Below are positions 35,345 through 44,048 of a DNA stretch of 64,000 nt, piece after piece. Source of the DNA: Streptomyces sp. NBC_01591 (GTDB taxonomy: Bacteria; Actinomycetota; Actinomycetes; Streptomycetales; Streptomycetaceae); NCBI RefSeq assembly GCF_035918155.1, contig NZ_CP109327.1, forward strand, positions 4,836,001-4,900,000, written 5' to 3'. Below the pieces are notes generated by a model. That model was given only the letters and a program-made list of their open reading frames with translations, was not told where the DNA came from and searched no databases. The translations under genes and the position numbers were made by a program. Each line of letters starts with the position of its first letter. The stretch's first letter is position 1.

Positions 35345-36034
35345 ATGAGCAACCGTGCAGTCCTGGAGGTGATCGCTCTCGACGCGGAGGACGCGGTCGC
35401 TGCCCAGGCGGGTGGTGCGGACCGGCTTGAGCTGGTCACCGACATGGCGGCGGACGGCCTGACCCCGTCCTGTGCGACCTTCGCGGAGATCCGGGCGGCG
35501 GTGGACATTCCGCTGCGGGTGATGCTCAGGGTGGCGGACGGCTTCGCGGCCGGCGACATCGAGGTGCTCGTGGCCAAGGCGCGCGAGCTGCGCGAGGCGG
35601 GCGCCGAGGAGTTCGTCCTCGGCTTCCTCGACGCCGAGGGCCGCCCGGACCTGGTCGCCGTCGAACGGCTCGTCGCCGAGCTGGACGGCTGCCGCTGGAC
35701 CTTCCACCGCGCGATCGACCGGGCCGCCGACCGGGACGCCCTGCGCAAGCAGTTGGCGGACCTGCCCGGCCTGGACACGTACCTCACCGCCGGTTCGCCG
35801 AAGGGCGTCGACGACGGCATCCCGACGCTGCTGGTCGAGGCGGCGCGCAAGGGCGAGCCCGGTTACGAGCCGCAGATCCTGGTGGGGGGCGGACTGCGGC
35901 TCGAACACCTGCCGGAGCTGCTGGCCGCGGGCATCGACGCGGTGCACATCGGCGGTGCGGCGCGGCCGCACGGGTGGTCGGGGCCGGTGGACGCGGCGGC
36001 GGTGCGGGAGTGGAGGGCGGTGCTTGACGCGTAG
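35345..36034 (+). CDS. cutC: CutC-family copper homeostasis protein
   Basis: The 229-aa TIM-barrel protein has the CutC pattern: LEVIALDAEDAVAAQAGGAD, RLELVTDMAADGLTPSCATF, VLGFLDAEGRPDLVAVERLV, WTFHRAIDRAAD, TYLTAGSPKGVDDGIPTLLV and QILVGGGLRLEHLPELLAAG. CutC has been linked to copper tolerance in enterobacteria, though its biochemical role is unsettled. Placement divergent from copA supports a copper link here. ATG at 35345 follows GAAGGATTGG. Confidence 0.93.
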   Translation: MSNRAVLEVIALDAEDAVAAQAGGADRLELVTDMAADGLTPSCATFAEIRAAVDIPLRVMLRVADGFAAGDIEVLVAKARELREAGAEEFVLGFLDAEGRPDLVAVERLVAELDGCRWTFHRAIDRAADRDALRKQLADLPGLDTYLTAGSPKGVDDGIPTLLVEAARKGEPGYEPQILVGGGLRLEHLPELLAAGIDAVHIGGAARPHGWSGPVDAAAVREWRAVLDA

Positions 36035-36128
36035 CGGGGCGGGGGAGGGGTGCGGTGGCGGGGCGGGGGCCGGGTGGGGCGGGGCGCCTGCGGCGGGCTT
36101 GTTCCGCTGCCCGCCCCTTCCCGTAACG

Positions 36129-36172
36129 GGGGCTCCGCCCCCGGACCCCCGCTCCTCAAACGCCGGAGGGGC
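36129..36172. repeat. Dispersed high-GC repeat, copy 2 (inverted), likely terminator
   Basis: Read on the minus strand, this starts GCCCCTCCGGCGTTTGAGGA, one run of three bases different from 1781-1800, then GCGGGGGTCCGGG. A GGGGGCTCCGCCCCC hairpin is inside. It covers the last codons of the helicase gene and the cutC/helD junction. Confidence 0.65.
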
Positions 36173-38249
36173 CGGGTTTTGCCAGCTCGGCCGGCAGTTC
36201 CGCCGCGTGTACCACCGTCAATCCCGACACCGCACGCGTCAGCGCCACATACAACCGGCGCAGGCCCGTTCGTTCGTCCGGTTCGCCGTCCACCACCGCG
36301 GCCGGTTCGTCCAGTACCACGTAGTCGTACTCCAGGCCCTTCGCCAGCGACGCCGGGACCAGGGTCAGGCGGGACTCGGCGGTCGTCTCCTCGCCGGGGG
36401 AGAGGTACGCGTGGCCCGCCGCGGTCAGGGCCTCCGCCAGCGCGGGGATCCGTGCGTCGGCCGCGATCAGGCCGATCGAACCCTCCCGCTTCAGGGACTC
36501 CTCGCACTCCGCCAGCACCGCCGCGTCCAGCTCCGCCGGACCGGCCGCCTCCCGCACCTCCAGCGAACCCGGCGACTCACGCACCGACTCCACCGCAGCG
36601 AGGCCCGGCGAGATCACCGGCAGCAGGCGGGAGGCGTACGCGATCACCTCGCGCGGCACACGGAAGCCCGCCGTCAGCTCCTCCACCACCGCGTCCGACT
36701 TGCCGAGATGGTGCAGGGCCTGCGCCCAGCTCTCCGTCGACCACGGCGTCGTGCCCTGCGCGAGGTCACCGAGGATCGTCGCCGAACCGGTCGTGCAGCG
36801 GCGGCCCACCGCCCGGTACTGCATGGGGGACAGGTCCTGCGCCTCGTCGAGCACCACATGGCCGAGCGAGTGCGTACGCGCCACCAGATCGTTCGCCTCG
36901 TCGATCAGCACCGCGTCCGCCGCCGACCACTTCGCCGACTTCACGCTCCGGGCAGGCTTCGTCCACAGGATCGTCTTCTGCTCGTCCTCGGTGAGCAGCC
37001 CCTCCGCGTGCGCGGCCAGGAACTCCGCGTCCGACAGCAGCCGCAGCACCAGCTTCGCCGGGTCGACGGCCGGCCAGATCGCCTTCACGGCCGCCTTCAC
37101 CGCGGGGTTACGGGCCACCGCGTTCTGCACCCGGTCGTCCGGCGCCTCGCCCGCCTCCTCCATCCGGACCAGGACGGAGTGCGCGATGCGCTGCGGAAGC
37201 GCGTCGTGGGCGGCCCCGTACCGCATGTCGCGGGCCAGGAGCTCGGTGACCATCTCCTCCAGCTCGTACGCGGGCACCCGCCAGCGCCGCGAACCGCGCA
37301 CCACCACGACCGGCTCCGTCGGGGGCGTCACATGCGAACGGATCGCCCGCCGCAGCACCTGGGCCATCCGGGCGTCGCCCTTGACCACGGCGGCGTCCGC
37401 CGCGTCCGTGCCGCGCACCTCGACGCCGGCCGCCACCAGATCGTCGACGGTCGCCTGCTTCACCGCCAGCTCACCGAGGGCCGGCAGCACCTGCTCGATG
37501 TACTGGAGGAAGGACCGGTTCGGCCCGATGACCAGCGTGCCGGTACGGGCCAGCCGCTCGCGGTGCGCGTACAGCAGATACGCGACCCGGTGCAGGCCGA
37601 CGGCCGTCTTGCCGGTGCCGGGACCTCCCTGCACACACACCGTCCCGCCGAGCTCGCTACGGACGATCTCGTCCTGCTCGGGCTGGATCGTCGCGACGAT
37701 GTCCCGCATCGGACCGACACGCGGCCGCTCGATCTCCGCCTGGAGGAGCTTGCTGGTCTGCTCGGCCTCGTCGGGGTCGGTGAGGTGCTCGTCCTCGTAC
37801 GCGGTCAGCTCACCGCCGGTGTAGCCGAAGCGGCGGCGCTGCCCCACGTCCTGCGGGTCCTTCTTGGAGGCCCGGTAGAACGGCTGCGAGACGGGCGCGC
37901 GCCAGTCGATGACCATCGGGTCGCCGTCGGCATCGTGGACATGGCGGCGTCCGATGTAGAACTGCTCGCCCTCCGCGCCCTCGGCCTGCTCGGCACCGAC
38001 CCGGTGCAGATAGTCCAGGCGACCGAAGAAGAGCGGGGTGTGGGCGAGATCGGCGAGCGACTTGATGCGCTCGTCGATCTGGGCCTGCAGGACGGCCGCG
38101 TTGACCCAGTTCGCGGTGACATCGCGGATGTCCAGGGCCTGGGCGTCCTCACGCATGGCGCGCAGCGCGGCGCGGGACGCGGTGAGATGGGCGCGTTCGC
38201 GAGCCAGGGGATCGGTGGTGGTGTCGCTTTCGTGTTCGTGCGCGGGCAC
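36156..38249 (-). CDS. HelD-like UvrD/Rep-type ATPase
   Basis: The 697-aa protein has an N-terminal coiled-coil region (~1-80), YIGRRHVHDADGDPMVIDWR (the HelD 1A insertion start) and Walker A GTVCVQGGPGTGKTAVGLHR. Walker B is HVVLDEAQDLSPMQYRAVGR, motif V is KGLEYDYVVLDEP and motif VI is LRRLYVALTRAVSGLTVVHA. HelD proteins remove or recycle stalled RNA polymerase, and some streptomycete members protect it from rifamycins. No rifamycin-associated element was seen upstream. GTG at 38249. A DNA helicase role is the alternative. Confidence 0.88.
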   Translation of the reverse strand: MPAHEHESDTTTDPLARERAHLTASRAALRAMREDAQALDIRDVTANWVNAAVLQAQIDERIKSLADLAHTPLFFGRLDYLHRVGAEQAEGAEGEQFYIGRRHVHDADGDPMVIDWRAPVSQPFYRASKKDPQDVGQRRRFGYTGGELTAYEDEHLTDPDEAEQTSKLLQAEIERPRVGPMRDIVATIQPEQDEIVRSELGGTVCVQGGPGTGKTAVGLHRVAYLLYAHRERLARTGTLVIGPNRSFLQYIEQVLPALGELAVKQATVDDLVAAGVEVRGTDAADAAVVKGDARMAQVLRRAIRSHVTPPTEPVVVVRGSRRWRVPAYELEEMVTELLARDMRYGAAHDALPQRIAHSVLVRMEEAGEAPDDRVQNAVARNPAVKAAVKAIWPAVDPAKLVLRLLSDAEFLAAHAEGLLTEDEQKTILWTKPARSVKSAKWSAADAVLIDEANDLVARTHSLGHVVLDEAQDLSPMQYRAVGRRCTTGSATILGDLAQGTTPWSTESWAQALHHLGKSDAVVEELTAGFRVPREVIAYASRLLPVISPGLAAVESVRESPGSLEVREAAGPAELDAAVLAECEESLKREGSIGLIAADARIPALAEALTAAGHAYLSPGEETTAESRLTLVPASLAKGLEYDYVVLDEPAAVVDGEPDERTGLRRLYVALTRAVSGLTVVHAAELPAELAKPGPSGV

Positions 38250-38676
38250 GGTGTTGCCTCCGGCTTTTCAACGCAGGACGGCGGACCGCACCTCACCCCG
38301 GCCGGTGCTCGGGGGCGATGCGGTCCGCTCGGGGATCGATCACGGGTACGCACAGCAGGTGCGTGTACGGCTGTCGGCCGGTTTCCGTCCGGTCGGCGGC
38401 GCTCCCCCGGCTGCCGGCGCGCCCTTGCGGGCCGCTGCCAGTACCACGGTGCGGGAGGCGGGCAGACCGGCGATTGTATCGACCGCGTCCGTCGGGGGCG
38501 AACGAATTACTCCCGGGGCCGTCCCCCGGCCGCCGGGACCGTCCCCCCGGTCGCCAGGACCGTCCCCTCGGCCGCCGGGTCCATCCCGTAGGGGACGGCA
38601 TGCGACCGCAGGCCTACTCGCACCGTCGCCGGATTCCGCCCGCGGGCCGATGCCCGCACGGGCCGGGCGCAGGACC
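38250..38676. other. 427-bp intergenic region with a ~21-bp tandem repeat; no gene seen
   Basis: At 38519-38590 a degenerate C-rich unit (CCGTCCCCCGGCCGCCGGGA and variants) repeats about four times. The remainder must hold the HelD promoter (leftward) and that of the small gene at 38677. No credible coding frame was seen. Confidence 0.5.
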
Positions 38677-38880
38677 ATGGAACACATGAGCACAGTCCTC
38701 CTGAACCCCCGCAGGACCGGCCCCGCGCACGGCGCGACCGCGGTCACCGGTCACCACCGCACCCACCGCGTCGGCGACGCCGCGCGCGCCGTCAAGGTCT
38801 TCGCCCGCGCCGCGTTCGGCGTGGTCGTGCTCGGCGAGTACGCGGAGGAGGCGGGCGTCCGCCGCCACCGCGCACACTGA
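38677..38880 (+). CDS. Hypothetical small basic protein
   Basis: The 67-aa protein starts MEHMSTVLLNPRRTGPAHGA, and an amphipathic segment follows (VGDAARAVKVFARAAFGVVV, then LGEYAEEAG). It ends in a basic tail. GCAGGA precedes ATG 38677, whereas the in-frame ATG at 38686 has no ribosome site. It is convergent with the XPB helicase gene. The function is not recognised. Coding support is moderate. Confidence 0.55.
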   Translation: MEHMSTVLLNPRRTGPAHGATAVTGHHRTHRVGDAARAVKVFARAAFGVVVLGEYAEEAGVRRHRAH

Positions 38881-38898
38881 GAACGGACAGGTCAGAGG

Positions 38899-40542
38899 TC
38901 AGTTCTCGGTCAGCAGCTCGTCCGCGTCCACGATCCGGTACGCGTACCCCTGCTCGGCCAGGAACCGCTGGCGGTGCGCCGCGAAGTCCTGGTCGATCGT
39001 GTCGCGCGCGACCACCGAGTAGAACCGCGCCTCGTGCCCGTCCGCCTTCGGCCGCAGCACCCGGCCGAGCCGCTGCGCCTCCTCCTGGCGCGAGCCGAAC
39101 GTCCCCGACACCTGAATGGCGACGGTCGCCTCCGGCAGGTCGATGGAGAAGTTCGCGACCTTCGAGACCACCAGGACCTTGAGTTCGCCCTCCCGGAACG
39201 CGTCGAAGAGCTTCTCGCGCTGGGCGTTGCTCGTCTCGCCCTTGATCACCGGGGCGTTCAGATGCTCACCCAGCTCGTCGAGCTGGTCGATGTACTGCCC
39301 GATGACCAGGGTCTGCTCACCGCGGTGCTTGCGCACCAGCGCCTCCGTCACCTTCCGCTTCGTCGCGGTCGTCGCGCAGAACCGGTACTTCTCCTCGGTC
39401 TCGGCCGTCGCGTACGCGAGCCGCTCCGAGTCCGTCAGATTGACCCGCACCTCGACACAGTCGGCCGGCGCGATGTAGCCCTGCGCCTCGATCTCCTTCC
39501 ACGGGGCGTCGAACCGCTTGGGCCCGATCAGCGAGAAGACGTCCGACTCGCGCCCGTCCTCACGCACCAGCGTCGCGGTGAGGCCGAGGCGCCGCCGGGC
39601 CTGCAGATCGGCGGTGAACTTGAAGACGGGCGCGGGCAGCAGATGCACCTCGTCGTAGATCACCAGCCCCCAGTCGCGGGAGTCGAACAGCTCCAGGTGC
39701 GGGTAGACGCCCTTGCGACGGGTCGTCAGCACCTGGTACGTGGCGATGGTGACCGGCCGGATCTCCTTGCGCGTACCGCTGTACTCGCCGATCTCGTCCT
39801 CGGTCAGCGAGGTCCGCTTCACCAGCTCGTGCTTCCACTGCCGGGCCGAGACGGTGTTCGTCACCAGGATCAGCGTGGTCGCCTTCGCCTGGGCCATGGC
39901 ACCGGCCCCGACCAGCGTCTTCCCCGCACCACAGGGCAGTACGACGACACCCGAGCCGCCGTGCCAGAACCCCTCGACGGCCTGCTTCTGGTACGGCCGC
40001 AGCGCCCAGCCGTCCTCGGCCAGCTCGATGGGGTGCGCCTCGCCGTCCACGTAACCCGCGAGGTCCTCGGCCGGCCACCCCAGCTTCAGCAGTGTCTGCT
40101 TGATCTGCCCGCGCTCGGACGGGTGCACCGCCACGGTGTCCGGGTCGATCCGCGCCCCGACCAGCGGCTGCACCTTCTTCGACCGGAGGATCTCCTCCAG
40201 CACGGGCCGGTCGGTGGAGGTCAGCACCAGGCCGTGCACCGGATGCTTGGAGAGGGTGAGGCGGCCGTACCTGGCCATCGTCTCGGCGATGTCGACGAGC
40301 AGCGCGTGCGGCACGGGATAGCGCGAGTACTGCACGAGCGCGTCGACGACCTGCTCGGCGTCGTGCCCGGCTGCGCGCGCGTTCCACAGCCCGAGCGGGG
40401 TCAGCCGGTAGGTGTGGATGTGCTCGGGCGCTCGCTCCAGCTCCGCGAAGGGTGCGATGGCACGACGACAGGCGTCGGCCTGGTCGTGGTCGACTTCGAG
40501 GAGCAGCGTCTTGTCGCTCTGGACGATGAGGGGTCCGGTCAC
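38899..40542 (-). CDS. XPB/RAD25-type DNA repair helicase
   Basis: The 547-aa SF2 helicase has an N-terminal damage-recognition-like domain (~1-175). Helicase motifs follow: ALRPYQKQAVEGFW (Q/I lead), VVLPCGAGKTLVGAGAMAQA (Walker A), WGLVIYDEVHLLPAPVFKFT (DEVH box) and LGLTATLVREDGRESDVFSL (motif III). The C-terminal part carries VIKGETSNAQREKLFDAFRE and VSGTFGSRQEEAQRLGRVLR (motif VI). Bacterial XPB homologues unwind 3'-5' in DNA repair, and mycobacteria have one. GTG at 40542. It is in tandem with a membrane protein gene and a large WYL protein. Confidence 0.93.
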   Translation of the reverse strand: MTGPLIVQSDKTLLLEVDHDQADACRRAIAPFAELERAPEHIHTYRLTPLGLWNARAAGHDAEQVVDALVQYSRYPVPHALLVDIAETMARYGRLTLSKHPVHGLVLTSTDRPVLEEILRSKKVQPLVGARIDPDTVAVHPSERGQIKQTLLKLGWPAEDLAGYVDGEAHPIELAEDGWALRPYQKQAVEGFWHGGSGVVVLPCGAGKTLVGAGAMAQAKATTLILVTNTVSARQWKHELVKRTSLTEDEIGEYSGTRKEIRPVTIATYQVLTTRRKGVYPHLELFDSRDWGLVIYDEVHLLPAPVFKFTADLQARRRLGLTATLVREDGRESDVFSLIGPKRFDAPWKEIEAQGYIAPADCVEVRVNLTDSERLAYATAETEEKYRFCATTATKRKVTEALVRKHRGEQTLVIGQYIDQLDELGEHLNAPVIKGETSNAQREKLFDAFREGELKVLVVSKVANFSIDLPEATVAIQVSGTFGSRQEEAQRLGRVLRPKADGHEARFYSVVARDTIDQDFAAHRQRFLAEQGYAYRIVDADELLTEN

Positions 40543-40639
40543 GCGCGTCGGCCCTTTCTGCGGGGTGCGGCCACGGATGCGGCCAAACGTCCAGTGTGCC
40601 GCATGCGGGCGCGGTTGTGCTGGGTGCGGGGCCCGTCCG

Positions 40640-41182
40640 TCAGTCCGCCCGGCGGCGGCCGCGTCCTTCGGGGAGCTGACCCAGGTGTACGGCGCGGTGG
40701 GCGGTCTCTGCCAGTTGCCGGGCGTCCTCGGTGAAGGTGTCGACGCGGATCCTGCGTCCGTCGGTCAGAGTGATGTCGCAGGTGAAACCCATGCCGCGGG
40801 CCTCGGCCAGCGGCCGGCCGTCCTCGCCGCGCCCGCCGACGGACGCGATGTCCTGCCACGGGATCAGAGTGGCGGTGCCCGCCACGCGGTGGGTCAGCCC
40901 CCGCTCGTGGATGTCGAAGCTCTGCTCACGGGTACGGAACCCCTGGACCAGCCGCCAGATGCCGAGGCCCAGCCCCACCAGCCCGACGCCGAGCAGCAGG
41001 CCGGCCAGCTCCGGAGCCCCGTCGGTGGTGCCGATCGACGCGACGGTCACCGGCACCCCGGAAGCCATGCCCGCCGCTCCGACGAGGAGCATGATTCCGG
41101 CGTGCCGCAGCCGTCTGCCCCCGTCGGTACGGTGTTCACGGACGAATCCCCCCAGTTGTCTGGCCGCATCGGTGCGCCGCAT
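40640..41182 (-). CDS. Hypothetical membrane protein with PH-like domain
   Basis: The 180-aa protein has two predicted helices (AGIMLLVGAAGMASGVPVTV and LAGLLLGVGLVGLGLGIWRL) in its N-terminal half. The C-terminal cytoplasmic domain (EQSFDIHERGLTHRVAGTAT, LIPWQDIASVGG, GFTCDITLTDGRRIRVDTFT) has the look of a bacterial PH or GRAM-like fold. ATG at 41182 follows GGAGGGGG. A GTG at 41209 is less supported. The function is not recognised. Confidence 0.7.
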   Translation of the reverse strand: MRRTDAARQLGGFVREHRTDGGRRLRHAGIMLLVGAAGMASGVPVTVASIGTTDGAPELAGLLLGVGLVGLGLGIWRLVQGFRTREQSFDIHERGLTHRVAGTATLIPWQDIASVGGRGEDGRPLAEARGMGFTCDITLTDGRRIRVDTFTEDARQLAETAHRAVHLGQLPEGRGRRRAD

Positions 41183-41309
41183 GACATCCCCCTCCAGCGT
41201 CGTGGACACGTCAGAGTGTGCCCTTCGATCGGCCGGCCCGCCCCCGATTCGGACGCACTGCCGCGCCCGGCGGTGGCCGATGAGGACGGGGACGGGGACG
41301 CGCTGAGGG

Positions 41310-43778
41310 TCAGGCCGTGGTGTCGTCGGCCAGTTCGGCGACGCCGGTGATGCGGTGCAGCGGGTACGTGCGGACCTCGTCCGCCGTGTGGTCGTACGCC
41401 GTGACGAAGCCGCCCTCGACCCTGACCGGGGCGATGACCCGCTGGCTGGCGGCGCCGTCCGCGTTCACGTAGCCGATCCAGAGCGCCGAGCCGGTCATCG
41501 CGGCGGCCTGGACGGTGGCGAGGGTCTCGGCGGAGGTCGTACGGGGCAGCGAGCCGGGCGCGGCCGCGGGGGCGCCGGGGGATTCCGGGGTGTCCTTGCG
41601 GACCACCGTGGCGGCCGTGTCCCCGGCGCGGATCGCCCGTACCGCCGCGCCGAGCAGCGTGGCGTCCGGCACCGGAGGGCCCTCGGGCACGGGGACGGGG
41701 GCCGTGCGGGGCGGGGTGCGGCGGGCGCCCGCGCGGGTGATCAGGACGTCGCCCTCGGCGGACTCGGCGGCCGGGGCGTAGCCCATCTCGCGCAGCCCTT
41801 CGAGCAGGGACGCCGGGTCGACCTGGGCGGCCAGGGCCGTCGGCGCGAGGCGGCGCAGGCGCAGGGTGGCCGAGCGCTTGTCGGCGAGGATCTCGTTCAG
41901 CACGGCCTCGTCGTCGCAGCGCACGTACGAGGAGGCGGCGCCGATCCGCAGATGGCCGTGGCGGCGGGCGACGTCGTCGATGAGGTAGCTGAGCGGCTGC
42001 GGGACGGGCGTGCGGCTGTGGGCGGCGAGGAACGCGTGCAGGTCGGCCGCGGACTGCCCGGCGTCCAGGGCGCGGCGCACGGAGCCGGGGGTGAAGCGGT
42101 AGACCGTCGCGCCGCCCTTCGACTCGATGTCCGCGAGGGCGGAGAGCATGTCCGCCAGGGGGCGTTCCAGCGGGCCGGGGGCGACGGCCGTGAGGTCGGC
42201 CTGGAGCAGGACGTGGTCCAGCGGCTCCGGGATGAGGGGCGCGAGCAGCGCGGCGGCCTCGGCCGGTCCGGCGTCGAGCAGGGCGCGGGTGTGCGTGGCG
42301 AGCGCGCCGCGGCCGGTGATGCCGAGGAGCTCGGACTCGTTGAGCGTCCACAGGGCGATCAGGGACCGCAGATCGGTGGTGTCCCCGGCGGAGGCGGAGG
42401 CGCCGCGCAGGGGGCGTTCCCAGCGCAGCCGGGCGAGGACGGTCTCCGGGTCGGGGGCGGTGCCGGGTTCCAGGTCGGTGAGGAGGGCGAGGACCCGGTG
42501 GCGCACCTCCGGGGCGGCGGAGCGGTCGAGCTCGGGGCCCAGCGCGGACAGGGCCCGGCCCTTGGCGTCCTGGCCGCCGACCAGGCCGGAGGTGCGGGTG
42601 GCGGAGAGCCAGGCGGTGGCGAGAGCCGCCCAGCGTTCCTGGGCGGGGAGTTCGGCCCAGTCGTCGTACGCGGGCGTCGGCGCGTAGCGTTCGTCGGCCT
42701 CCCCGTCGGAGGCCAGCAGCCCGGCCGCGTAGGCGAGTTCGGCCCAGAAGGCGGCGACCTGCTCGGGGACCTCCAGGGCGGTGGCGGTCTTCTTCAGCTC
42801 GCGGACGCTGAGTCCGCCGGCCCGCAGTATCGCGGGGCCGCCGCCGTTCCAGCTCTTCAGCAGCTCCTCGACGGTGTTCACCGCCAGGAACGCCTGGCCG
42901 GCCGCGGCGCTGTCCACAGCCTGTGGATCGCGATTGGCGACCGCCTCCACGGCCGGCGGCCGCGGTTCCGGTACGCGGTGGGCGCGCCCGGCCCGCAGAT
43001 GCAGGGCGGCCTCGCGGGGCAGCACCACGGTGCGGGTCGACACGGGCAGCAGCAGCCCGTGGTCGCGGAGCCACTTCACGGGCGGGGTGGGGTTCGGCGT
43101 CACTTCCCCGTACGGCGGCCCCCACACCAGCCGGTCCAGTACGGACAGGGCCTCGGCCGGGGCGGAGTCCAGCAACTCGCCCATCCTGGCCCGGTCGGTG
43201 AAGAGCGCGGACAGGGACGTCACTGCGGAGACCGGGTCGTGGGTGGCGGGCAGCCCGGCGGCGGCCAGGATCTCCTGGAGGCGGCCCGGGGACATGCCGG
43301 AGGTCGCCTCGGCGACGGTCGGCCCGAGACCGGTGGGGGAGGCGTGCTGCGGGGACGGCGCGAGGATTTCGCGCGCCGTGCGCACCAGCCGCAGCCGCTC
43401 GTCCTCGCCCCAGACGAGGGCCTGTTCGCGCAGCGTGGCCAGGGCGCCGGGCAGTGCGTCCGCGATCGCCGCGTCCGCGTCGTCGCGGTGCTCGCCGTCT
43501 TCCCGGCCGTCGCCGGTGAGCAGGCCGAGCAGCGTCTCGTACGGGGCGGGGTCGGCGGCCACCGCGAGCGCCTCGGCGGTCTGCAGGGCGAACTTGTCGA
43601 GGTGCTCCAGCGCGCGTATGACGGAGGCGCGGGTGCCGGCCCTCGTCGCGAGCTGGGTGATGTCGCCCGGCACCGGGTTGAGGAGATCGGGGCGGGCGCG
43701 CAGCAGCCCGGCCAACGACTCGTCGTCCCGGGCCCGGAGCGCTTCGGCGAGCGTCCGCGGTGGTGTGGTCATCCCCAT
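41310..43778 (-). CDS. Helicase-associated / WYL-domain protein, neighbour of XPB
   Basis: The 822-aa cytosolic protein reads LAEALRARDDESLAGLLRAR, TRASVIRALEHLDKFALQTA and WGPPYGEVTPNPTPPVKWLR in the N-terminal half, with no ATPase motifs. The C-terminus carries a helicase-C-associated segment (YLIDDVARRHGHLRIGAASS, YVRCDDEAVLNEILADKRSA). A WYL-like ending follows (SALWIGYVNADGAASQRVIA, FVTAYDHTADEVRTYPLHRI). Such proteins are usually annotated helicase C-terminal domain-containing and sit beside XPB in actinobacteria, suggesting a repair partner. ATG at 43778 (or 43772). The much longer upstream reading is spurious. Confidence 0.8.
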   Translation of the reverse strand: MGMTTPPRTLAEALRARDDESLAGLLRARPDLLNPVPGDITQLATRAGTRASVIRALEHLDKFALQTAEALAVAADPAPYETLLGLLTGDGREDGEHRDDADAAIADALPGALATLREQALVWGEDERLRLVRTAREILAPSPQHASPTGLGPTVAEATSGMSPGRLQEILAAAGLPATHDPVSAVTSLSALFTDRARMGELLDSAPAEALSVLDRLVWGPPYGEVTPNPTPPVKWLRDHGLLLPVSTRTVVLPREAALHLRAGRAHRVPEPRPPAVEAVANRDPQAVDSAAAGQAFLAVNTVEELLKSWNGGGPAILRAGGLSVRELKKTATALEVPEQVAAFWAELAYAAGLLASDGEADERYAPTPAYDDWAELPAQERWAALATAWLSATRTSGLVGGQDAKGRALSALGPELDRSAAPEVRHRVLALLTDLEPGTAPDPETVLARLRWERPLRGASASAGDTTDLRSLIALWTLNESELLGITGRGALATHTRALLDAGPAEAAALLAPLIPEPLDHVLLQADLTAVAPGPLERPLADMLSALADIESKGGATVYRFTPGSVRRALDAGQSAADLHAFLAAHSRTPVPQPLSYLIDDVARRHGHLRIGAASSYVRCDDEAVLNEILADKRSATLRLRRLAPTALAAQVDPASLLEGLREMGYAPAAESAEGDVLITRAGARRTPPRTAPVPVPEGPPVPDATLLGAAVRAIRAGDTAATVVRKDTPESPGAPAAAPGSLPRTTSAETLATVQAAAMTGSALWIGYVNADGAASQRVIAPVRVEGGFVTAYDHTADEVRTYPLHRITGVAELADDTTA

Positions 43779-43886
43779 CCGTCCCACGGTAGTCGCTCCG
43801 GACAGGCCCGAGGGCCTGTCGAGTGGCCTCCGATCGGATAGCGGACGCGGTCTGGTGCGTGCGATTCCAAGGCGGAGGAGGGAGTC

Positions 43887-43922
43887 AACGCGGAGCGTTG
43901 GCGACCGACGACAACGCGGAGG
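43887..43922. repeat. Dispersed repeat, related to the otsB-otsA element
   Basis: CAACGCGGAGCGTTGGCGAC followed by CGACGACAACGCGGAGG is, on the opposite strand, nearly the same as 2799-2835 (GGCGTTGTCGTCAATCACCA, then ACGCTCCGCGTTG). Each copy can fold on itself. It lies in the 270-bp divergent gap between the WYL protein and the gene at 44049. Confidence 0.7.
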
Positions 43923-44048
43923 GGGGTCCCCCCTGGCCCTTGAGGCCTTGGGGGAGTGCGTGCCAGGGCGTGGCCGCCCGGTCGGAGGCCACCCGGCAGG
44001 CTCTGAGGGCGCTACGGTCGGTGCAGGGCGGTAGAGGGGAACGATCGC

